The position numbers and the translations under genes are program-made. Positions 1-7,000 of a stretch of DNA of 8,981 bases are shown piece by piece (the first letter of the stretch is position 1; each line of letters begins with the position of its first letter). The notes beneath the pieces were generated by a model, which saw only the letters and a program-made list of their open reading frames with translations, was not told where the DNA came from and did no database searches. Source of the stretch: an uncultured Eubacteriales bacterium (GTDB lineage Bacteria; Bacillota_A; Clostridia; Oscillospirales; Oscillospiraceae). The stretch spans positions 1 to 8,981 of the forward strand of contig CATJRT010000058.1 of assembly GCA_949742895.1 (NCBI GenBank). The letters run 5' to 3'.

Positions 1-1
1 C

Positions 2-973
2 ATCTCCTTGGTGCTGGTGGTATTGGTGTTCTCCGTCATCGGCGGAGTGCTGTTTGCCATGGCTTGGGTGGCGGTGGATCAGGTGCGCACCCTGTTCGAC
101 AACCGCCAGTCGGTGCTGGAAAGCCTGCTGAACGTGCTGGCCGGGGTGGGCGACAGCCTGCGTGTCTGGCTGGAGGGGTTCGGCGACCTCCTGCCGGACC
201 GGGTGCTGTCCATCGGCGAGGACCTGATGGATTCTCTGGTGGGCTGGCTCCAGGGTCTGGACGTATCCGGCTGGCTGGCCCAGATGGCGGGGCAGGGCCC
301 CAGCCTCGTCACCCGTATGTCCAGCTTTGCCGTAGCTCTGGTGGTGTTCATGATGGCCAGCTACTTTATCACTGGAGACTATCCCAGGATGCGCTTTCTC
401 ATCACTGACCGGGTGCCTGCCGCCGCACGGGACTTCTGCCGCTCGGTGAAGGAAATTTTCATGAACGCCTTCGGCGGCTATGTGAAAAGCCAACTCCTGC
501 TGTCCCTGGGGGTATTCATCATCCTCACCATCGGCTTTCTGTTCATGCGCCAGCCCTACGGCCTGCTGCTGGCCTTCGGCCTGGCGGGGTTGGACTTTAT
601 CCCCATCATCGGCGCAGGCACCGTTATGGTGCCCTGGGCGGTCATCGACATGATCCTGCGGCAATATGGCGAGGCTGCGGCGCTGATGGCGGTATGGGGC
701 GTCATCGTGCTGTTCCGCCGCTTTGCCGAACCGAAGATTCTGGGCGACCAGACCGGGCTGTCTCCCATCCTCTCCTTGCTGGGCATCTATGTGGGGATGC
801 AGGTGGGGGGCGTGCTGGGCATGGTGGTGGGGCCGCTGCTGCTGCTGGTGCTCATCAATCTGGCCAAGCTGGGCATATTCCGTCCCGTGCTGGATGACCT
901 GCGCTTGGCCACCGAGGACATATCCGCCATTCTTCGCTCCGGCAGGCAATCGAATCACGGTCAAACGCCGTAA
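2..973 (+). CDS. ytvI: AI-2E/YtvI-family membrane permease, 5' truncated by window edge
   Basis: Multi-pass inner-membrane protein of the AI-2E transporter superfamily, closest in my recognition to sporulation membrane protein YtvI. The frame is open from base 2, so the true start lies upstream; 323 residues are visible against roughly 340-370 for the family. Visible hydrophobic segments (fragment numbering) are about 1-25, 106-124, 163-182, 185-214, 223-239 and 253-292, with a polar amphipathic stretch at about 28-100 between the first two, as is usual for this fold. Family signatures include GYVKSQLLLSLG, IPIIGAGTVMVPWA and the late PKILGDQTGLSPILSLLGIY segment; the GTGTV-PWA type motif points to YtvI rather than the TqsA/PerM branches. 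The tail is short, polar and cytoplasmic. YtvI proteins are linked to sporulation but the transported substrate is unknown. Family assignment is strong; the symbol is moderate. Confidence 0.88.
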   Translation: MSLVLVVLVFSVIGGVLFAMAWVAVDQVRTLFDNRQSVLESLLNVLAGVGDSLRVWLEGFGDLLPDRVLSIGEDLMDSLVGWLQGLDVSGWLAQMAGQGPSLVTRMSSFAVALVVFMMASYFITGDYPRMRFLITDRVPAAARDFCRSVKEIFMNAFGGYVKSQLLLSLGVFIILTIGFLFMRQPYGLLLAFGLAGLDFIPIIGAGTVMVPWAVIDMILRQYGEAAALMAVWGVIVLFRRFAEPKILGDQTGLSPILSLLGIYVGMQVGGVLGMVVGPLLLLVLINLAKLGIFRPVLDDLRLATEDISAILRSGRQSNHGQTP

Positions 974-1008
974 GGGTTTCCTAATCGGACCCATTTTCAG
1001 CTTTTTTT
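974..1008 (+). terminator. Possible weak terminator after the permease gene
   Basis: Immediately after the stop codon, GGGT at 974-977 can pair with ACCC at 989-992 and CC with GG inside, leaving a bulge and a short loop. A run of seven T follows at 1002-1008, about 10 bases past the stem. The stem is short and the T run is not adjacent, so this is only a tentative intrinsic terminator. Confidence 0.3.
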
Positions 1009-1029
1009 CAGCGTAAATTCAAAATCATT

Positions 1030-1071
1030 TTGGCTGCATGACACATTTTGGACATAATTTCAGGGTATTAT
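1030..1071 (+). promoter_or_regulatory. Candidate promoter of the HtrA-like protease gene
   Basis: TTGGCT (1030-1035) and CATAAT (1053-1058) are separated by 17 bases and make an acceptable sigma-A type pair. A second -10-like hexamer, TATTAT, sits at 1066-1071 but has no good -35 at the right distance. Either would give an untranslated leader of about 80-95 bases before the ATG at 1157. No promoter here is close to consensus. Confidence 0.4.
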
Positions 1072-1156
1072 CCTTACAGTGACAGGGACACGGCGGCCTA
1101 CGTCCCGCCGCCCCGCAAGTATGTTTTTCACATGGAATCTGAAAGGAGCAATTACC

Positions 1157-2608
1157 ATGTATGACCAGAATCAGTTCAACAACGGCCAGTTCAATCAGGA
1201 AAGCGGCGCTTACCATTACAGCTTCGTCCCACTCCAGGACGAACCCCAGACCAACCCCACTTCCGAACCCGTCCCGCCCCAGCCTCCCCGTAAGAAAAAG
1301 GGCTTCGCGGGCAAGGCGGTAGCCCTGGCACTGTGCTGCGCCCTGGTGGGCGGCGGCGCAGGCGTAGGAGGCGCGGCGGCCTACAGCGCCCTTACCGCCG
1401 GGCAGAACTCCGGCAATGAAACCGTCATCTACCGCAACGAGACCACCCCCACTCCGGTGAAGGTGGTCCAGGCCGACGGACTGACCCCCATGAGCTTGAG
1501 CGAGATCTACGCTTCTTACGCCGATGCCTGCGTATGCATCACAGTAGAGGCCATCGTCCAAAACGGCTGGTATCAGCAGTCCGCCACCGGAGCGGGCTCC
1601 GGCTTCATCATCAGCGATGACGGCTACATCGTCACCAACTATCACGTCATCGATGGGGCCAGCTCCATCAAGGTCACTTTGAACAACGGCGACACCTACG
1701 ACGCCAAGCTGGTGGGCGGCGAGGAGCTGAACGATGTGGCGGTGCTGAAAATCGATGGTGTGTCCGGCCTGAAAACCGTGGTGCTGGGCGACTCCGACGA
1801 CGTAGTAGTGGGCGAGACGGTGTGTACCATCGGCAACGCCCTGGGCACCCTGTCCTTCTCCCAGACCTCCGGCCATGTGTCCTCCACCGGGCGCTCCATC
1901 ACCATGAGCGACGGCACCGTGATGACCAACATGATCCAGACCGACTGCACCATCAACTCCGGCAACTCCGGCGGCCCGCTGTTCGACAGCTACGGCCGGG
2001 TCGTGGGCATCACCTCCGCCAAGCTGTCCAATAACGGCCAGTCCTCCCAGGCCAGCATCGAGGGCATCGGCTTCGCCATCCCCATCAACGACGTCATCGG
2101 CATCATCACTGACTATATGAAGTTCGGCTACGTCACTGGCCGGCCCTATATGGGCATTTTGGAGCCCCGGGACATCAGCGACTACGCCCAGACCTTCGGC
2201 TGGCCCAACGGCGTGTACGTTACCGGCATCGACGAGGGCTCCTGCGCCGAGAAAGCCGGCCTGAAGCCGGGGGACATCATCACCAAAATTGACGACACGG
2301 AGATCACCGGCGTCAACCAGATGGTGTCGGTGAAGAACAGCTACAGGGCAGGGGACACCGTAACGCTGGAGGTATACCGCTCCGGCGGGACCCTCACCTT
2401 GACCCTCACCTTCGACGAGCAGACCAACAACACCGCCCAGTCCTCCGGGGGGCAGAACCAGCAGCCCCAGGCCCCCAATCCGCAGCCCACCATGAGCGGC
2501 GGCTACAACCAGGACGACCTCCCCTTCCAATACGGTGACGGGGACAGCAATAACGGCTATTACGATCCCTACAACAGCTTTCCGTGGAGCTACTTCTTCG
2601 GCAGATAA
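1157..2608 (+). CDS. Membrane-anchored HtrA/DegP-like S1C serine protease with PDZ domain
   Basis: Surface serine protease of the HtrA/DegP/DegS family (MEROPS S1C), 483 residues. These enzymes degrade or hold misfolded exported proteins outside the membrane. Start: ATG at 1157 is preceded by AAAGGAGC eight bases upstream; the frame is open further upstream, but that extension lacks a ribosome binding site and adds non-conserved residues. Order: polar Pro/Gln-rich cytoplasmic N-terminus 1-45, RKKK stop at 45-48, one membrane segment about 51-79, trypsin-like domain about 115-325 with His163 (TNYHVID), Asp193 (NDVAVLKID) and Ser271 (GNSGGPL) forming the complete triad, then one PDZ domain about 331-422 with GSCAEKAGLKPGDII. 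A low-complexity tail at 423-483 is rich in Gln, Asn, Gly, Tyr and Phe and is not part of the standard fold. Length is typical for Gram-positive one-PDZ HtrA. The gene appears monocistronic, with a strong terminator two bases after its stop. Which HtrA paralogue (htrA, htrB, yyxA) cannot be said. Confidence 0.96.
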   Translation: MYDQNQFNNGQFNQESGAYHYSFVPLQDEPQTNPTSEPVPPQPPRKKKGFAGKAVALALCCALVGGGAGVGGAAAYSALTAGQNSGNETVIYRNETTPTPVKVVQADGLTPMSLSEIYASYADACVCITVEAIVQNGWYQQSATGAGSGFIISDDGYIVTNYHVIDGASSIKVTLNNGDTYDAKLVGGEELNDVAVLKIDGVSGLKTVVLGDSDDVVVGETVCTIGNALGTLSFSQTSGHVSSTGRSITMSDGTVMTNMIQTDCTINSGNSGGPLFDSYGRVVGITSAKLSNNGQSSQASIEGIGFAIPINDVIGIITDYMKFGYVTGRPYMGILEPRDISDYAQTFGWPNGVYVTGIDEGSCAEKAGLKPGDIITKIDDTEITGVNQMVSVKNSYRAGDTVTLEVYRSGGTLTLTLTFDEQTNNTAQSSGGQNQQPQAPNPQPTMSGGYNQDDLPFQYGDGDSNNGYYDPYNSFPWSYFFGR

Positions 2609-2610
2609 GC

Positions 2611-2643
2611 AAACGGCCCGCAGGCTTGACCTGCGGGCCGTTT
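2611..2643. terminator. Strong bidirectional intrinsic terminator between convergent genes
   Basis: Perfect 14-bp arms, 2611-2624 and 2630-2643, enclose a 5-base loop CTTGA. The arms start with AAA and end with TTT around a GC-rich core, so the hairpin works in either direction. It lies two bases after the protease stop on the plus strand. It is also the first strong stop for minus-strand transcription from the 38-residue gene, about 104 bases after that gene's stop. Confidence 0.85.
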
Positions 2644-2674
2644 CCCACTGTCACGCTTTGCAGGCCGCTGGACT

Positions 2675-2691
2675 GCTTGCCACCGGCAAGC
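2675..2691. repeat. Small hairpin in the 3' tail of the 38-residue gene transcript
   Basis: GCTTGCC (2675-2681) and GGCAAGC (2685-2691) are perfect 7-bp inverted arms with a 3-base loop. The element lies in the GC-rich stretch 2644-2747, which has no convincing ORF and contains further GCAAGC/GCTTG copies (for example near 2729-2737). Its role is unknown. Confidence 0.5.
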
Positions 2692-2747
2692 ACCGCCTTC
2701 GCTCTGCTTCAAGCTCCCTCGCACCCGCTGCTTGCGCCTCTGCGCCG

Positions 2748-2864
2748 TTACGCCGTCATTTCGGCGATCTCCTTCTCCGCCTCGCCCCGGGTGTCCGCCG
2801 AAAAGCAGAACGCACCGTCCAGGTAAACCTCCACATGACCTCTCACAAATTCGATTTCGTACAT
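2748..2864 (-). CDS. Small 38-residue hypothetical protein
   Basis: Short gene with good translation signals. ATG at 2864 is preceded on the minus strand by AAGGAG (core AGGAG at 2879-2875) with a 10-base gap, and TAA is at 2750-2748. The protein begins MYEIEFVRGHVEVYLDGAF and continues with FSADTRGEAEKEIAEM. The pattern is two or three beta strands (EIEFV, VEVYLDG, FCFSA) followed by an amphipathic helix (TRGEAEKEIAEM), a compact beta-beta-alpha layout. It has one Cys, no signal peptide and no membrane segment, so it is probably cytoplasmic. From memory, small proteins with a 'GHxEVYxxGxFxFSADTxxEA' pattern recur in Clostridia; no function is known to me. It has its own promoter and is convergent with the protease gene. 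The signals and protein-like composition make it more than a chance ORF. Confidence 0.72.
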   Translation of the reverse strand: MYEIEFVRGHVEVYLDGAFCFSADTRGEAEKEIAEMTA

Positions 2865-2899
2865 TGACCGGACACTCCTTTCCTGTTTTCCATGATTCA

Positions 2900-2928
2900 A
2901 TTATACAGAAAGTTATGTCCAATAAAAA
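2900..2928 (-). promoter_or_regulatory. Promoter of the 38-residue gene
   Basis: On the minus strand a perfect -10 hexamer TATAAT lies at 2905-2900, 35 bases before the start codon, giving a leader of roughly 28 bases. The -35 region at normal spacing is only T-rich (TTTTTA, about 2928-2923). TTGGAC is present but only 11 bases from the -10, too close for a standard -35. Confidence 0.55.
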
Positions 2929-2976
2929 GGACTTTTCTTACAGTTTGAAAAAACTTATGCCGTTAGGGAGTCAATC

Positions 2977-3006
2977 TTGACACGCCAATCCCCGCCATGC
3001 TATCAT
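2977..3006 (+). promoter_or_regulatory. Promoter of the 292-residue unknown gene
   Basis: Consensus -35 TTGACA at 2977-2982 and -10 TATCAT at 3001-3006 are 18 bases apart. TG at 2998-2999 one base before the -10 makes an extended -10. Expected transcription start is near 3013, leaving about 42 bases of leader. It points away from the promoter of the 38-residue gene, so the two genes are divergent with about 190 bases between start codons. Confidence 0.75.
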
Positions 3007-3054
3007 ATCGGCGGATGCCGCAAGGCGCAAAAAACGATATGGAGATGACCGTTT

Positions 3055-3933
3055 ATGTTCAAGCTCTTCCAAAAGAAAGCGGACGGCACACCGGAGGAAC
3101 GCATTGCCCAGTGCATACAAAAAAAGGACTATGCAGGGCTTGCCAAGGCCTATTACGAGCTGGGCATTTCCGCCATGGAGGCCGGCGACCAAGGCCGCGC
3201 CATGCTGTGGCTCAGCCGCGCCGACACCGTATACAGCGCCCGCGACGACGTGTATGACAAGGTGGGCGAGAAAATCACTGACGACTGCTCCGACCGCATT
3301 GGTGAGCTGGAGGACGCCCCCCTGCTCATCAACGAGATCGAGGCCCAGGTCACGGAGCAGGTGAACACGCTGGGCGACGCCCAAGTTCGGGTGTGGTCCC
3401 TGCTCTCCCTGGCGCGGCTGCTTCCTGCGGCGTCCAGGCTGGGGACTCTGCCCGGCTGCGCGGCGCTGGGGAAGCTGGAGCAGTGCCTAACTCTGGCTGT
3501 CAGAGCCTTCCAGGAACCCATCACCCCGGAGGAATTTGATTTCATCAAGGACGTATGTAGCGAGCTGGCGGAGTTCTGCGACGACCCACACTTTTTTGCC
3601 GGAGGCGAAGTTTCCTGCGCGGCGGGCAAGCCCCTACAGGTGTTCGATCTCAACGGCCTGACTACGCTGCTGAACATCGAAGCCTTCTTTGACGGCTACC
3701 TGCGCACACTGGCGGGCTATCCCACCAACGACGCAGGAGAAATGATCCCCTGCGCCCTACTGCCCGACTATTGGACCCGCACTGTGGGCGGCGATATCCG
3801 CGCCATCCCCCAGGTAAAGGCCGAGCTGGAGCGTATCTGGAGCGACCTGGACTTCATCCGCTCCGGCCCCACCTGGCAGCAGGTGGAGCAGCGGGCTGCG
3901 GAATACAAGGCTCTGGACATTCTCAACGCATAA
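3055..3933 (+). CDS. Hypothetical 292-residue cytoplasmic protein with TPR-like N-terminus
   Basis: I do not recognise this family. Start: ATG at 3055 with GGAG at 3041-3044, 10 bases upstream; the upstream extension has no better site. The protein opens with MFKLFQKK, has no signal peptide or membrane span and is acidic overall, so it should be cytoplasmic. Residues about 13-63 form helix pairs that read like a tetratricopeptide repeat (KAYYELGISAMEAGD then AMLWLSRADTVY). Residues 80-165 are mainly helical, with an acidic section (ELEDAP...EIEAQVTEQV). The C-terminal half (170-292) looks mixed, containing FFAGGEVSCAAGKPLQVFD and several Trp residues. Seven Cys are present without a clear metal-binding spacing. 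Composition and codon use match the protease gene, suggesting a resident gene. It appears to be a single-gene unit between its own promoter and the terminator at 4004-4044. A scaffold or protein-interaction role is only a guess from the TPR-like helices. Confidence 0.85.
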   Translation: MFKLFQKKADGTPEERIAQCIQKKDYAGLAKAYYELGISAMEAGDQGRAMLWLSRADTVYSARDDVYDKVGEKITDDCSDRIGELEDAPLLINEIEAQVTEQVNTLGDAQVRVWSLLSLARLLPAASRLGTLPGCAALGKLEQCLTLAVRAFQEPITPEEFDFIKDVCSELAEFCDDPHFFAGGEVSCAAGKPLQVFDLNGLTTLLNIEAFFDGYLRTLAGYPTNDAGEMIPCALLPDYWTRTVGGDIRAIPQVKAELERIWSDLDFIRSGPTWQQVEQRAAEYKALDILNA

Positions 3934-4003
3934 CTGTCCGGCAACCCTGACCTTGTATGTGCTCGAACACGGTGAATGATTCCAAGCCAAGCTTCCATAA
4001 CAC

Positions 4004-4044
4004 AAGAAAAGGCCCGTGTGCCAGTGGCACACGGGCCTTTTCTT
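4004..4044. terminator. Perfect bidirectional terminator between convergent genes
   Basis: Arms of 19 bases (4004-4022 and 4026-4044) are exactly complementary around a 3-base loop AGT. The outer part of each arm is A/T (AAGAAAA and TTTTCTT) and the core is GC-rich, the form of an intrinsic terminator in both directions. It lies 70 bases after the stop of the unknown 292-residue gene and 29 bases after the stop of the surface-protein gene. Confidence 0.9.
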
Positions 4045-4073
4045 GCTTTTATGCTTCGAGAACCTGGGGCAAA

Positions 4074-7000
4074 TTATGCCTCTTCGTCCTCCTTGCGCTT
4101 ACGCGTGGCTCCGATGACCCCCATCAGGCCAGCGCCGGACGCCACCGCTGCGGCAATCCAAACACCCAGATTGTCACCGGTCTGGGGCGCGTCGCCCATA
4201 GGCGGCTTTTCGTCGTCGATGGTCTCATCCGGCTCCTGGGACTCCTCAGGCAGTTCGCCCTGGGGCGGGTTGCCATCGTCAATGTCCTCGTCAGGCTCCT
4301 CGGACTCTACAGGAACGCCGGGCTCTTGGGACTCCTCGGGCAGCTCACCCTGGGGCGGGTTGCCGTCGTCAATGTCCTCGTCAGGCTTCTCAGACTCTAC
4401 AGGAGCGCTGGGCTCCTGGGACTCCTCGGGCAGCTCAGGCAGCTCGCCCTGGGGAGGCATAGAGCTCTCGATGTCCTCATCAGGCTCCTGAGACTCCACT
4501 GGGGCGCTGGGCTCCTGGGATTCCACAGGCTCACTGGGCTGCTGGCTGGGCTCCAGAGGAATCTCGGGCACGACGGGCAGGCCGGGCGTCTGACCAGGCG
4601 CCTTATCCTTCCACTGAGCGGTAAGGGTCAAATCGCCAGTAATTGTGAGCTCCTCACCGGGCTGATAGGTCTTGCCGTCGCTGCCCAACCAACCAGTGAA
4701 CTCCTTGCCCTCCGGCGCTTCGGGCGCTCCCTCAACGGTGATCTTGTCCCCGTCCTTAACCGTTTCCTCCTTCAGCACCTTGTCGCCGTCCTTGTAGGTC
4801 ACAGTGTACTCGACCACAGGGACTTCCTTATCCTTCCACTGGGCGGTGAGGGTCAAATCGCCGGTAATTGTGAGCTCCCCACCAGACTGATAGGTCTTGC
4901 CGTCGCTGCCCAACCAACCGGTGAACTCCTTGCCCTCCGGCGCTTCGGGCGCTCCCTTAATTGTGACCTTAGTATCCTTCTTCACCTTCTCGGTTGTGGA
5001 ACTGGTCGTACCGTCGCTCCACTTGCCGCCATTGGGATCATAGGTCACAGTAACCTTGGGCTGGACCGTAATAGTCGTGCCGCTGCCACCAGTCCCTGTA
5101 CCGGTGCCGGAACCATCCTCAACATAGTCGCCCCGGTCATCGGTTCCCATCTTGCCGGACACATTGCTGTCCTCATTGTTCAGGGTCATCGCCTGAGCAA
5201 TCTTTGCCACACCGTACTGCACGGCTTGGAACATCGTATTCTCGGATGTCCCCTCCGGAGCAGGCGTTGTATAGCCCTTGGCATGGGCAAAGTTGGTAAC
5301 GTCCATCTCCTCATCGGTCTCGTTGATGGCAATGGCGCTGTAGGTCAGAATCACCTGAGCGCCCACAGCAAACTCACCGGGCACTTCCCAGAAATATTGG
5401 GTCTTGCCATCCACTGTTTTCATCTCGAGATATTTGAGGGTAACTGCATTGCCGCTACCGTCCACCGCAGTCACCACGGGGACGCCGTTCTCATCCTTTA
5501 CCATGGACAGACCAGCGCTCATGGTGTCGTCAATCTGGATGTCGTACAGCGTGGCAGGGGTGTTCTTTGTGCTGACGCCGGTGTTGATCACCGTCACCTT
5601 GTACACGATTGTGTCGCCGTCCGCAAGGTCATCTTCGGCAACATCCATCTTGTACCAGTCGATGATCTTATCCACGGAGATGCTATAGGTGGGCTTGGTG
5701 TCTTCGCCGGGGCCCTCGCCGCCGGACTTCTCCTGATATTCAGCCCAGTAGGTCTTGACGGTCTTATCGGTGTTCCACTCCTCGCGCCAAGTGCCTTTCC
5801 AGGTGTAGGTCTTGCCGTTCAGCGTGTAGCCGGCAGGGTCGTTCAGATTGCTGTTTGCCTTGACCGTCTCCCACGTAGGTTCGCTGCCCGCAGTCACATT
5901 GTCCTCTTTGTGGAGCTCCTTCCACTCAGGAGGATTGTTCTCATCAACGGCCTTCCAGATGACGGTGTAGGTTTTGGGCTTGGGTGTGGCAACAGGCTGA
6001 ACAGTCGCTTCGTCTTCGCTTCCATCAGCAGTTACCATGCGCGCTACATTTGTGAGGTATCCTCCTGCATTGTCATCCACCGTACAGGTAATCTTCAGGA
6101 CCTTGTTGGATTTAGCAGGTACAGTCGGTGTCCAGGTAACAGTATACCCATCGCTTTCGAGCTTTGCGGTACCGTCATCCGGGTCAAAGCTCTTGAAGCT
6201 AACACCGTTGGGGAGCGGATCGGTAACAGTCACCGTTTTGGCCACAGTACTGTCGTTGGTCACGGTGATGATATATGTGATCTCCTCACCGCCCACCACG
6301 CTCATCTTATCAGCAGTCTTAATGATGTCCAGCCCGTCGATGCTGTCGGGGTCGTCAGTTTCATCAGGAGTGGTGAAGTTGGTTACGTCGACATAGACGG
6401 TCTGCTGACGGAATTCAATTTTTCTTGAAGTCCCGTCAAACTTATGTCCGCTGTCCACCGTTGTCACATAGCGATACTGATACTCCGCTGTAGCATCATC
6501 TGTACTGCTTGTGCGTGTTGCAGTGTAGCCATTTTTGTTAGAATTACCAACGGTTACCGCATGAGCTCCAGCACTATACACATATACATCTGCATTTCTG
6601 ACCTTTTCAAATGTGCCAACATTATCACTTCCAAGAATGGCAATTTGCTCATTTGTATTGACCTCAAGCTCCTTTGTACGAGGTTCAATAATGTGAACAA
6701 TGATCTTTTCCGTACATGTGTAGGTGTTACTATAATATTTGTAGCTAACCTTAAGCTCTGTCTCTTCGCCTGCTACCGCATTATCAGCACTATTGACCCG
6801 AATTTGCAGTGCAGAACCGCCATAATTGTCAATCGGTCTTTGACCAATCGCATCAATAACCGCAATATCTGTATCGCCTGTCTTTATCTTGTTTACCGAT
6901 TGACCGTTGATGCTACATCCCCCACCTGCATAATGCGGAATATACGTTTCAAATATCGTACTTGTCCCTGCGGGCATATACACATGGTGAACCACATCTG

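Noticed and set aside
1079..1156. Upstream extension of the protease frame to 1079
   Set aside because: Non-ATG start without a ribosome binding site; the ATG at 1157 has a clear GGAG-type site and gives a typical cytoplasmic N-terminus.
1025..2530. Antisense open frame of 501 codons over the HtrA-like protease gene
   Set aside because: Codon-register shadow of the protease gene; composition is Gly/Val/His-rich and repetitive, and it lacks a ribosome binding site.
2590..2922. 110-codon minus-strand frame over the 38-residue gene and the terminator
   Set aside because: It has no ribosome binding site, runs through the strong terminator hairpin, and reads the convincing small protein in the wrong frame.
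4240..4545. CRISPR-like array because of regular repeats
   Set aside because: The repeats are contiguous 90-bp coding units without unique spacers and keep the reading frame of the surface protein.
3957..6428. Antisense open frame of 823 codons on the plus strand over the surface-protein gene
   Set aside because: It is in exact codon register with the minus-strand gene, so stops would need TTA, CTA or TCA codons in that gene, which are rare there. Its Leu/Gly/Arg-rich, low-complexity product has no domain logic and the minus-strand protein is clearly real.
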